Origin: a virus
DNA: 64,000 bases
IMG/VR virus record: IMGVR_UViG_3300001782_000005
Location: 124,001 to 188,000 of that record
Strand: one strand, 5' to 3'
Positions 39,849-48,482 of the stretch are shown in pieces (positions within the stretch are counted from its first letter, which is position 1; every line of letters starts with the position of its first letter). The notes under the pieces were generated by a model. That model made no database searches. It saw only the letters and a list, made by a program, of their open reading frames with translations, and was not told the origin of the DNA. The translations under genes and the position numbers were made by a program.

Positions 39849-41840
39849 ATGTACAATGGAGAAGAAACAGTATGGGTTAATCAAAAGGAATTTCAGTACA
39901 AAGATGTAGAATATGGTTCAGCTTCAACAATGGATATTTCAACTTCAATTAATACGAAAGATTTCAAATATTTTTCACAGGTGACTCTAAACATCTCAAT
40001 TACTTCAGATTCGGATAGAAGTAGGAGAAATTGTAATTTAAATATTAATGATGTTAGGAGTTTGTTCAACTCTTTCTTAGAGGTTTCAAGAGATTATAAG
40101 GCCGCTTATGAAAAAGAAGAACCATTCAAAATCTCAAATAAATATGGTAATAAATACCTTGAGATTATGTATAAACTTTCAAGAACTCAAGTAAGATGTG
40201 TCGTGTTAACTATTATCCACAGTGAGAATGATTATGGTCAAATAGTAATTCCTTTAGAAGAATTTGAGACAATAGTTCATATATTCTCATTGTTTCGTCA
40301 TAGTTATCACATATTTAGAAAAGAACTCAAAGATCAAATCATTAATCATAAGATAGTTGAAAATACTTCAGCAATGGAAAGAGCTATTAGGACTTTACCT
40401 TCCTCAATTTCCACATCTCAGGTAGAATTTCCAAGTTTTAATATTGAAACACCAATCGAGTCTACTGAAGAGCAGAATGATTTTGAGAAATATGTTAAAG
40501 ATGAAGAGGTTCTAGAAAAACCTCTTCCGGAAGAAAAGAGGATAGAACAACAACAAGAGGTAGAGGCACCTCCAGAAATAAATAGTGAATTTATTCGTGA
40601 TGTTTTAAAGTTGGATATGGGAAATTATGAGAGATTACTTGCAGCAGCATCTGGAGAGTATAATACAACTGAGGCGATATTAGAAAGGTTAAAAGAAACT
40701 ATAACACAATCTGAAGATTATGAATTTTTGCCGGGAATATCTGAGAGTGATTATAAATCTGCTCTATATATTTCAAGGTTTAATTATTTAACTGGATTCA
40801 AATTATATTCCAGAGATAAAATTCAAATTCCAACTTCTATCGCTCCGATTAAATATAGACCCGATAAATCCAAAGTTCAAGATTTAAACGTTGAAGTAGC
40901 TTATGATCTATTGACAATAAGTGCTTTTGTAAAATGTTTAGTTCAGAAACTAGGTCAAAAGATTGCAGATAGTCAGAGTAATAAATCACTATTCTATTAT
41001 GCACATAGGTGCTTTACTGATATTTTATGCTTTAGTTTTCTGACTGATGTGGAAGGAAGTATTGTAAAGAATTGTGTAATGACAAGATTTCGAGATTATG
41101 AGAAGATAGGATTTTTCAAGCAATATCAAGATCTTCTTCTTGTAAATAATTGTACTTCTGTCGTTGAGCAGGATATACAGTCATTTCTGGATCTTTTAGT
41201 TGAGAAGGTTTTACCTGCTGAGCTCTATATTAATAATTTACATAATAAACTCCATGAAGATAAATTATTGCTACCTGCTACAAATAAGGTTAGTTTAGAA
41301 CAAATTACAAATGAGGTAGTTAAGATTAACGTTCTTCATTTTGTTAAGGAATTGAATGTTTATGAGATTGATTTAGCACAACTAAATCAGACTATTAATA
41401 TGCAAATTCCTCCTGAGTTATTTGATTTATTACGTGCTCCGAAAAGTTTGAGAAAACCGGTGGAGAAGACAAAATATAACTCTAATCTCCATTGGTATTT
41501 TAATAAATATCAAGGTGACCTTCCAAAGGGTCATGAAGATAAATTAATTAGTTATTTTGAACAACTTGGAGATAATGATTTTCCATTTGATAATCCTCCT
41601 ATAAATTTGGAAGATTTAGAGGAGAGATATATACGAGCAATATATCATCATAATAGTTTGGAGAAGGATCAGAGGAACTTAAAACGAAATGACTTTATCA
41701 CGTATGTTCATGAAGAATGTACTATGTCGAAAAGGAATATTCTTGATATATATAAGGCCAAAGAAGAAGAAGAAGAAAAAGAATTGAAAAAAGATATAGT
41801 TGAAGATTTTGGTGCTATGTTGGAGGCCATGGAAGAATAG
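39849..41840 (+). CDS. Large hypothetical protein (663 aa)
   Basis: The ATG at 39849 follows AAAGGAG; the longer frame from 39726 runs through the hairpin and lacks a ribosome site. Mostly helical, acidic (pieces such as DFEKYVKDEEVLEKPLPEEK), with a charged C-terminal coiled coil (KAKEEEEEKELKKDIVEDFG). It begins the plus-strand operon that contains the actin-like and PAAR genes. No domain recognised; a large virion or DNA-handling protein is possible. Confidence 0.5.
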   Translation: MYNGEETVWVNQKEFQYKDVEYGSASTMDISTSINTKDFKYFSQVTLNISITSDSDRSRRNCNLNINDVRSLFNSFLEVSRDYKAAYEKEEPFKISNKYGNKYLEIMYKLSRTQVRCVVLTIIHSENDYGQIVIPLEEFETIVHIFSLFRHSYHIFRKELKDQIINHKIVENTSAMERAIRTLPSSISTSQVEFPSFNIETPIESTEEQNDFEKYVKDEEVLEKPLPEEKRIEQQQEVEAPPEINSEFIRDVLKLDMGNYERLLAAASGEYNTTEAILERLKETITQSEDYEFLPGISESDYKSALYISRFNYLTGFKLYSRDKIQIPTSIAPIKYRPDKSKVQDLNVEVAYDLLTISAFVKCLVQKLGQKIADSQSNKSLFYYAHRCFTDILCFSFLTDVEGSIVKNCVMTRFRDYEKIGFFKQYQDLLLVNNCTSVVEQDIQSFLDLLVEKVLPAELYINNLHNKLHEDKLLLPATNKVSLEQITNEVVKINVLHFVKELNVYEIDLAQLNQTINMQIPPELFDLLRAPKSLRKPVEKTKYNSNLHWYFNKYQGDLPKGHEDKLISYFEQLGDNDFPFDNPPINLEDLEERYIRAIYHHNSLEKDQRNLKRNDFITYVHEECTMSKRNILDIYKAKEEEEEKELKKDIVEDFGAMLEAMEE

Positions 41841-41851
41841 GAGAATCGTGA

Positions 41852-42463
41852 ATGGGATTAACTTTAGGAAAATCTCTTGATCGTTGTTTCAGTATGAGAT
41901 TGCCATTTCTCGATGGATATTATAATATAGGTGTATTTTTTAATAAGAAATCTACTTTCTTACTATTTAAAGTTGATTCTGATTTTCCTAAGGGAGATAG
42001 AAGCGTTCATGGTATAAAGATAAATATGTTTAAAAATATTGAATCATCTAAATTTTGTGAAACTTTTTTGAGTTTACACAGTTACCGAGGAGATAATCTA
42101 GATATATTAAATCAATTTGATTCGATCAGAGATGAATATTACTCGGAAATAAATTTTATCTTGAATGAGACAATAGTTCTTTCAAAAGTCAAAACTGGAG
42201 AAAAAACATTTTTTGATCAACTAATGATATATGGTTTTACTCTCTCTGCATTTCAATCGGAGATAATTTTTCTTCTAGCTGAGAGGCAGAACATTGTTAG
42301 GCGTTTTAGTAAGAAGATCGTGAGAACGACGGGTATCCAAATTGCTACGACTTCAGCATTAGAGATGATAAATGAATTTCACGAAGATTTTAAGGTAGGT
42401 GGTAAAGTGGGGCTAGAACCAAAGTTCCCAATAGATGAGGTAATAAAACTAGAGGAAGAATAA
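41852..42463 (+). CDS. Hypothetical protein (203 aa)
   Basis: ATG at 41852 after AGGAGA. The N-terminal half is a mixed domain with many Phe and Ser (FLDGYYNIGVFFNKKSTFLL), the C-terminal half helical and ending in a charged tail (FPIDEVIKLEEE). The stop overlaps the next ATG by one base. No motif recognised; co-transcribed with the 406-residue protein. Confidence 0.5.
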   Translation: MGLTLGKSLDRCFSMRLPFLDGYYNIGVFFNKKSTFLLFKVDSDFPKGDRSVHGIKINMFKNIESSKFCETFLSLHSYRGDNLDILNQFDSIRDEYYSEINFILNETIVLSKVKTGEKTFFDQLMIYGFTLSAFQSEIIFLLAERQNIVRRFSKKIVRTTGIQIATTSALEMINEFHEDFKVGGKVGLEPKFPIDEVIKLEEE

Positions 42464-43683
42464 TGCCTACTAAACCAGATAGATATGAGTATACGTTCAT
42501 ACACAATGTTTACGCTCACTTTTTTAGTTCTACTGCTGATTACTTTTCGAAGCATGTATGGCCCAGATTTCTGTGGGTAACCATTGGTACATATGATAAG
42601 GCAGTTGAGTACATTGCTAAAAAACAGCAAGAGGCAAGAGAAACAGACAAACCATTACTCCCTGCTCTCATTTTGAATCCTGCTGGCGATTGGAATGTAT
42701 CTGACTACGGCGGTAAACAATATTGGAGATTTCCAAACCTTCAACCGGGTTTTGTAGATAAGCTATTTGATCCTATCTATCAAGATCAGAATGTTTTGAT
42801 AACTCCCGCATTTACAAGGATATCTGGTGAGTTAGAGCTGATAATGCTCTTAAATTCATTTTATGAGTATTGTGATGTTAGAACTTTAATGCTACTTATT
42901 TTTGGAGGCATGGAAAGAATAATATATCCAAAATGGTTTCATAGTTTTATAATACTTCCAGAAGAACTAATTAATTATAGATATAACAATCCGGTTACTG
43001 GTGTTTCATATAATCTGAATTGGGAATCTGCTAATGCAAACCCAGAATTAGTCAAAAGCACTGCAAGAAATGAACTTGTAGTTCCGTGTAATATTAGACC
43101 GTGGTATAAATTAACTTCGATAAGTGATGCTAGCACAAAGTATGGTGGAGATAAACTTGCAGACTGGAGATTATCAGCACAGATTCAATATGAAGTTGAG
43201 TTGCCCACATTTTTAGTTATTAAATCTGATTACCTACTTGAAAATATTGAGTATGAGCTAAGGTATGGAGCAGTTTATACTGAATATGAAGATTATAATA
43301 ACCCCGCCAACAGGCAGTATTGGAGGACTAGTTGGGACTGGGGTCTTGATACTACTGCGTCTATGACAATTGATCTTTCTCTACTTCAGGAACAGGTTGA
43401 TATAGTAGAGGAAAAAGATTTTGTTTTCAAAACTAGATATTTTCATGTTGTAACCGCTGCTGAAGCAGATTCAACAGCTGATATTATAATTGATATGCCG
43501 GAGCAAATAACGGATGAAAAGAGGTTGATTGTAAATTCCTATGCCGGTCATTTAGATTACTGGGATCACTATGAATTAATTGATAATGGTACGAAATTAT
43601 TAATCAAAATTCCTCAAGTTAGACTTAGAGAGGGAGATGTTCTTGAATTATATGTATATGAGGTAACTTATGAAAATCCTTGA
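42463..43683 (+). CDS. Beta-rich hypothetical protein, possible virion (406 aa)
   Basis: ATG at 42463, TAATG overlap with the upstream stop. Rich in Tyr, Trp and Asn with many beta strands (YWRTSWDWGLDTTASMTIDL, then VVTAAEADSTADIIIDMPEQ), no Cys patch and no membrane span. The Trp- and Tyr-rich middle resembles capsid or tail proteins of large phages, but this is a general impression. Function unknown. Confidence 0.5.
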   Translation: MPTKPDRYEYTFIHNVYAHFFSSTADYFSKHVWPRFLWVTIGTYDKAVEYIAKKQQEARETDKPLLPALILNPAGDWNVSDYGGKQYWRFPNLQPGFVDKLFDPIYQDQNVLITPAFTRISGELELIMLLNSFYEYCDVRTLMLLIFGGMERIIYPKWFHSFIILPEELINYRYNNPVTGVSYNLNWESANANPELVKSTARNELVVPCNIRPWYKLTSISDASTKYGGDKLADWRLSAQIQYEVELPTFLVIKSDYLLENIEYELRYGAVYTEYEDYNNPANRQYWRTSWDWGLDTTASMTIDLSLLQEQVDIVEEKDFVFKTRYFHVVTAAEADSTADIIIDMPEQITDEKRLIVNSYAGHLDYWDHYELIDNGTKLLIKIPQVRLREGDVLELYVYEVTYENP

Positions 43684-44227
43684 CAAATATCTTGAAGGTT
43701 TGATGATAGGGCAAACTAATAAGGTAGAATTTGAAGTAGATGTCGCTGCTGGAGTTATAGTTCGTCTAGATGAGAATGGAGTTCCCGAAATTCTACTTAT
43801 TCAGAGAGCTAAAGAAGATCACTGGCCAAGTCATTGGGAGTTTCCAAGAGGAAAATGTGATCAAGGTTCAGATGAGAATTTATATCCTTGCCTAAAAAGA
43901 GAGATTAAAGAAGAAACTGGTCTTGATATAATTCCTCTTAGATTTATTGATCAATTTGAATATTTGGCTATGGGAGGTAAAAGAAAATCAACACAATATA
44001 ATTATCTTTGTAAGTTAGAAAAACCAGACCAGATAGTTAAGTTATCAAAAGAGCATCAAGATTATAGATGGGTAAGAACTGCTGGAGAAGTTGAACTAAT
44101 GGTTAACGCTGGTGAAATGAAAAGAACTCTTGTAAAAGTATTTGATTTTGACCATAGAATGGTTGCATATCCAGAAGATGGTTCAATTGAAAAAATTAAG
44201 GAATCGAAGAAAATTTGGGGTAAATAA
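43670..44227 (+). CDS. Nudix hydrolase
   Basis: Hydrolyses a nucleoside diphosphate linked to another group (dinucleoside polyphosphates, damaged nucleotides or sugar nucleotides). The Nudix box reads WEFPRGKCDQGSD then REIKEETGLD (about residues 63-88), with two extra residues between the first Gly and the Glu helix compared with the standard Gx5Ex7REUxEExGU. ATG at 43670 after GAGG. The extra N-terminal MKILDKYLEGLM stretch matches the YLxxL motif of virion-region proteins here. It lies in the same operon as an actin-like gene and glycosyltransferases. Substrate unknown. Confidence 0.85.
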   Translation: MKILDKYLEGLMIGQTNKVEFEVDVAAGVIVRLDENGVPEILLIQRAKEDHWPSHWEFPRGKCDQGSDENLYPCLKREIKEETGLDIIPLRFIDQFEYLAMGGKRKSTQYNYLCKLEKPDQIVKLSKEHQDYRWVRTAGEVELMVNAGEMKRTLVKVFDFDHRMVAYPEDGSIEKIKESKKIWGK

Positions 44228-44700
44228 TGAAACTTACTATTAAGCAGGCTGGCCTATTCTTAACATTAACAGGGATTAAACCATTTAGGACTCCCGCTGT
44301 AGTTGATATATCGAAGGTAGACTTAAATACCCTTAGAATGGAATTAAAGCAGTATGGTGTGATAAACTATGAGATAGTTGAGGAGATAATTTCAGAATCA
44401 GTACAACCAAGGCGAAAACCTCAGAAGAATCCATTAGCAGAGAAAGTAGATGCAATATATAAAATGATGCAACAACTGATAGAGAGAGAACCAACGGTTG
44501 AGCATCACTACCATTCTGCTGTACAGACTTTAGATAGGTTAGTGGAGGAAAAATTTGATGAACCCGATGTAGAAGAGTTCATCCCCGGAATTGATATTAG
44601 TGATCTTAGTGATGTTGAATTAGATTATAGAACTGAACAGGCAGAAGATGTTATGGACGCAGCAGAGAAACTAAGGAAACTAAAAGGAGGAGATACATAG
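44227..44700 (+). CDS. Hypothetical protein (157 aa), possible actin-like partner
   Basis: ATG at 44227, TAATG overlap with the Nudix gene. N-terminal globular part, basic linker (QPRRKPQKNPLAEKVDAIYK), then an acidic helical C-terminus (DLSDVELDYRTEQAEDVMDA). The stop is one base before the actin-like ATPase ATG. Small adaptor proteins beside bacterial actins (ParR, for example) are common; similarity to ParR itself is not seen. Confidence 0.45.
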   Translation: MKLTIKQAGLFLTLTGIKPFRTPAVVDISKVDLNTLRMELKQYGVINYEIVEEIISESVQPRRKPQKNPLAEKVDAIYKMMQQLIEREPTVEHHYHSAVQTLDRLVEEKFDEPDVEEFIPGIDISDLSDVELDYRTEQAEDVMDAAEKLRKLKGGDT

Positions 44701-45804
44701 ATGAGTGATGAAGAAAAGAAAGAGGAGATAGTTGAGCAGCCTGAGATAGTACCTCACCCGCCTCCACCTCGACCAGAGAAAAAAGATAATAGATTATTTA
44801 TTGGTCTTGATTGTGGGACAATGAATATCTGCTGTGCCAGAAATGATGTAGACCAGATTAGAATTACAAGAAATGTCTTTCTGCCAATTAGCGACGATTC
44901 TGTTTCAATGTCTGAGTTATCAAATATTAGCTATGTGAAATCAGATGATGGAGAATTGTTTATTATAGGAGAAGATGCGTTTAAATTTGCAAATATATTT
45001 GGTCAAGCAGTTTCTCGACCAATGGAGAAGGGTTTAATCTCTCCAAAAGAGATATCTGCAATTGATGTTCTCACATTAATAGTCAAAGATCTAATAGGTC
45101 CAGTGCAGAATAGAGATGTTTATTGTGCTTATAGTATCCCTGCTGAAGCGATTGACGAAACTAGATCTGTTATCTATCATACAAGAGTATTTGGTCGAAT
45201 TTTGGGTGCCCTTGGCGTCAATCATCGCCCAGTTAACGAAGGTGCAGCAATTATATACTCAGAGTGTAGTAAGGAGAGGTTTTCTGGAGTTGGAATATCT
45301 TTTGGTGCAGGTATGTGTAATGTTGCAATAATGTATAAGGGAGTGGAAGTTTTAAAGTTCTCTACTTCTAGAAGTGGGGATTATATTGATAATTCCGTTT
45401 CCGAATCTCTAAATATAGTTCCAAACAGAGTGACTTCAATAAAAGAAAGACGTCTTGATCTAACTAAAGGTTTTATGCAAGAGAAGGACAAAAAAATAAG
45501 GCGAGTTATTGAGGCACTTGAGTATTATTATTCTGCTCTTATAAACTATACAATAAAAAAGATAATTAATGAATTTAATGAGAAGGTTGACATTGAAGTT
45601 GACGAGAATTTGCCAGTTATTATATCTGGAGGAACGTCAATGCCGAATGGTTTTCTTGAGTTGTTTAAGTCTATGATATCTCAATATGAGTTGCCATTTG
45701 GTGTTAGTGAAGTAAGGAGGGCTAAGAATCCACTTACTTCTGTTGCAAACGGTTTACTTGTTTTAACTGTTGCTGATTTCTCAGGAACAAAAATAAAAAG
45801 ATAG
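44701..45804 (+). CDS. Actin-like ATPase (MreB/FtsA/ParM fold)
   Basis: Nucleotide-binding filament protein of the actin/Hsp70 fold. After a Pro-rich, acidic N-tail (about 1-30), the three ATP-binding segments appear in order: phosphate 1 GLDCGTMN (35-42), phosphate 2 GISFGAGMCNVAI (198-210) and adenosine ISGGTSMPNG (308-317). Length (367) fits MreB or ParM. ATG at 44701 after GGAGGAG. Flanked by small partner-like genes. It could centre phage DNA, segregate copies or organise virion assembly. Closest family (MreB, ParM, Alp) cannot be judged by eye. Confidence 0.8.
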   Translation: MSDEEKKEEIVEQPEIVPHPPPPRPEKKDNRLFIGLDCGTMNICCARNDVDQIRITRNVFLPISDDSVSMSELSNISYVKSDDGELFIIGEDAFKFANIFGQAVSRPMEKGLISPKEISAIDVLTLIVKDLIGPVQNRDVYCAYSIPAEAIDETRSVIYHTRVFGRILGALGVNHRPVNEGAAIIYSECSKERFSGVGISFGAGMCNVAIMYKGVEVLKFSTSRSGDYIDNSVSESLNIVPNRVTSIKERRLDLTKGFMQEKDKKIRRVIEALEYYYSALINYTIKKIINEFNEKVDIEVDENLPVIISGGTSMPNGFLELFKSMISQYELPFGVSEVRRAKNPLTSVANGLLVLTVADFSGTKIKR

Positions 45805-45816
45805 GAGGCAGTTACA

Positions 45817-46377
45817 ATGAAGTCAGATAAATTAGTAGACCTTGTACTTGACGGAAAGTACAATAAAGTTAAAGAAGCGGAGAGATTAGTAGACCAGCTA
45901 CTTGAGAGCTGTGGTAAGAAGCATGTAAAAGAAGGCGATGGTGGTGAAGAAGTTGAAACTGTGACTGGTACTGACGTTGGTGATGCATCAGGTCATCTCT
46001 CATCTGTTCCAAAAGAGAAGGAACAAAGAAAGGAAGAGATTGCAAAAGAACAAACTGACCTCGAACCGGCAAAAGAACCTGAGAAAGTAGAAAATGAACT
46101 GGATTCAGGTGACGTTGATCAGAATGTTGGGAGTTTAAAGAAAGATGTTAAAGCTGATGTCGCTAAAGAGGTAGAGGGTGCTCTCTCCGAGGCTAAAGAA
46201 CTTGGTCCAGAAGATTTCAAAGACTATTTTGAAGACCTGAAGAAAAAAGGCCTAACGGATGAAAAGAAATTATATGGAATGTTGAATCGAGCGAAAGAGA
46301 TTGCGAAGAATCAAGGGAAAGAGAATGACAAAAGAGCTATAACGGGGATTATGCAGGGATTCCTAGGTGGCAAATAA
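45817..46377 (+). CDS. Acidic hypothetical protein (186 aa), possible actin partner
   Basis: ATG at 45817 after AGGAGG. Highly charged and mostly disordered or helical; the N-terminal SDKLVDLVLDGKYNKVKEAE looks like a small helical domain and the C-terminus has DFKDYFEDLKKKGLTDEKKL. Composition (Lys, Glu, Asp) resembles filament-binding adaptors. It follows the actin-like gene by 12 bases. No family recognised. Confidence 0.45.
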   Translation: MKSDKLVDLVLDGKYNKVKEAERLVDQLLESCGKKHVKEGDGGEEVETVTGTDVGDASGHLSSVPKEKEQRKEEIAKEQTDLEPAKEPEKVENELDSGDVDQNVGSLKKDVKADVAKEVEGALSEAKELGPEDFKDYFEDLKKKGLTDEKKLYGMLNRAKEIAKNQGKENDKRAITGIMQGFLGGK

Positions 46378-46402
46378 TCGAACTCTCGAAAGGTTTTGAA
46401 AA

Positions 46403-47659
46403 GTGAAAAGAGCAAGATTTTCGAGGCAACCGGTAGCTAAACAGATAACTCCACTCGAACTAAGAATGTTTGGTCTTTCTGAAGATTCAATAAAATTAGT
46501 TGACAAGATAGAAGAATTGAGGTCAGACCCTCCGAATATTGTGATTGCGGAATGTCTGAAAACTGCTCATTTTATTCAAAATAAATTTAAGCAACAAGTT
46601 GTGAAAAAGAAAAGTAAATATGTAATGGGTTTGGGGGTATATGAGCAGTTAAAATTTGAACCAAAGATGAATGCCAAAATATTGAGACCCGCTAAAGTAA
46701 AATTTAAAAACATATATAATCCATATATAGGTCATGATCTTGAAGATGAAACCCTTATAGTATGGAGAACCGGGGGTATCGGCGACCTTTTATTTATCCA
46801 ACCAAACCTAAATTATCTCAAAGAAATATATCCAACTTGTGAAATCATTTTAGCCTGTGGTCCTCAGTATCAAGCAATGGTTGAAGATTGGCCAGCGGTT
46901 GATATGGTTCTTGATCTTCCTTTCCTATTTCAATACTTAATTAGAGCTGATTACCATGCAGTTTTTGAAGGAGTTATCGAAAGATGTAAAGAAGCACAAA
47001 CTACAAATGCATATGAGTTATTTACTAGATGGTTAGGTTTAGATCTCCCAAAAGATAGATTAGTACCTACACAAGATGTAAAACTAGACAAACTTGAAGA
47101 GTGTAAGAAGATTTTGGAAGATGAATGGAACTTAGAAGGGATAGATTTTATTATTATTCAATTAAGGGCTAGTTCTCCAATTAGGTCTCCAAGGTTAGGT
47201 CTTTGGGGAGATATAATAAATCGTTTGACTAAAAATGATCATGTGGTAATAATTACTGATGCACCTCATTATGCAAAAGAAATAGATTTTCTAATTGATA
47301 AATTTATAAAAGATAAAGATCTTGTGTTTAATTTTGCGCATCATTCAAAGAGTTTGGATTATACCATTGCTCTAACTTCATTAGCAAAGATGGCATTATC
47401 TACTGATACTGCTATGATGCACCTTGCTGCTGCTTTAGATATTAAAGGATTTGGACTTTATGGTCCTTTTCCTGGAGAAATAAGACTTACTACATATCCA
47501 AAAAGTCGTTGGATAAATGCTGAGTATCATTGTGCTCCATGTTTTTTACATGGCCATAAACCTTGCCCCGGTGCTGCTGCAGATGGAACTCCAAGATGCT
47601 ATGAGCAAATAAATTTAGATGAACTTATTGAAAGGATTGAGGAGTTGTACAATGATTAA
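46403..47659 (+). CDS. GT9/heptosyltransferase-like glycosyltransferase
   Basis: GT-B sugar transferase like the ADP-heptose:LPS heptosyltransferases. GTG start after AAAGG. The family's N-terminal domain begins at about residue 105 (TLIVWRTGGIGDLLFIQPNL, with DLLFIQPNLNYLK); C-terminal domain has the donor-site TALMHLA-like STDTAMMHLAAAL and GLYGPFPGEI. Four Cys at the end (CAPCFLHGHKPCPG and RCYEQ) follow a common GT9 pattern. The first 100 residues are a basic extra domain. Substrate unknown; could act on host LPS or on virion proteins. Confidence 0.7.
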   Translation: MKRARFSRQPVAKQITPLELRMFGLSEDSIKLVDKIEELRSDPPNIVIAECLKTAHFIQNKFKQQVVKKKSKYVMGLGVYEQLKFEPKMNAKILRPAKVKFKNIYNPYIGHDLEDETLIVWRTGGIGDLLFIQPNLNYLKEIYPTCEIILACGPQYQAMVEDWPAVDMVLDLPFLFQYLIRADYHAVFEGVIERCKEAQTTNAYELFTRWLGLDLPKDRLVPTQDVKLDKLEECKKILEDEWNLEGIDFIIIQLRASSPIRSPRLGLWGDIINRLTKNDHVVIITDAPHYAKEIDFLIDKFIKDKDLVFNFAHHSKSLDYTIALTSLAKMALSTDTAMMHLAAALDIKGFGLYGPFPGEIRLTTYPKSRWINAEYHCAPCFLHGHKPCPGAAADGTPRCYEQINLDELIERIEELYND

Positions 47660-48482
47660 AATTGCAGTCACTATTCGTAATAGACTTGCAATTACTAAAA
47701 AGTGTATAGCAGCGATTAAAAAGCATTCAAAGATTCCCCACCAGTTATATTTATATAATAATTCAACTAATCATCTAATAAAGGAACATTTTGAATATGC
47801 TTATAATCTCTATAAGAATGGATTAGTAACGCAAATAACCTTCAATACTGATGCTAGTACATATAAGGCATTTAGTAAAGCATCTGCTCTAAATGCTTTT
47901 GGGTTAGCACATGAGCAAGACCCTGCTAAAGATAGTTATCATTTTTTAGTATTTCTTGATAACGATGTTATTGTTGTACCTGGTTGGGACCAAGTTTTTT
48001 ATGAAGGTTGGAAATTTGTTAATAATCAAAAATTGAGTAATATAAAAGTAATTGGCCAATTGCCAGGGGGGATTAAAGAAAGAAAAAATTTGAAAAGTCA
48101 AATTGCAGGATGTACTGCAGCGATGGGAAAGTTAGGCGGGTCTGGACTTTGGACTGTTAGGACAAACTTTTTTAGAGATATTGGATATTTAGATATAAAA
48201 CAATTAGTTGGACATAATAAACGCCATGACCAAATGTATTGGTCTTTAATGAATAGAAAGACTAATGGTAAGGAATATATTTTAGGTATTAGGAAAAAAC
48301 TTGGATACCATTGTGGTCCATTTGCTGGTTCCGTATGCAATATTCTCACGAAGCAAAAGGATAGCAAGATAAGTATGGAGGCAATAAAATTTAAGGAACA
48401 AGAGAAGAAAATCGAAGCAATGTCATTCGATGAATTTTATGAAAAGGTTATTACGGATCCAAGAGTTCAGCGAGGTTGGTAA
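47652..48482 (+). CDS. GT2-like (GT-A) glycosyltransferase
   Basis: The ATG at 47652 follows GAGGAG; the frame upstream to 47619 overlaps the previous gene. Starts MIKIAVTIRNRLAITKKCIA, a GT-A Rossmann start, and holds the metal-binding DxD as FLDNDVIVV (about residue 104). Later GLWTVRTNFF and a C-terminal helical tail. Family GT2-like or a relative; donor unknown. Second of three adjacent glycosyltransferase-like genes. Confidence 0.65.
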   Translation: MIKIAVTIRNRLAITKKCIAAIKKHSKIPHQLYLYNNSTNHLIKEHFEYAYNLYKNGLVTQITFNTDASTYKAFSKASALNAFGLAHEQDPAKDSYHFLVFLDNDVIVVPGWDQVFYEGWKFVNNQKLSNIKVIGQLPGGIKERKNLKSQIAGCTAAMGKLGGSGLWTVRTNFFRDIGYLDIKQLVGHNKRHDQMYWSLMNRKTNGKEYILGIRKKLGYHCGPFAGSVCNILTKQKDSKISMEAIKFKEQEKKIEAMSFDEFYEKVITDPRVQRGW

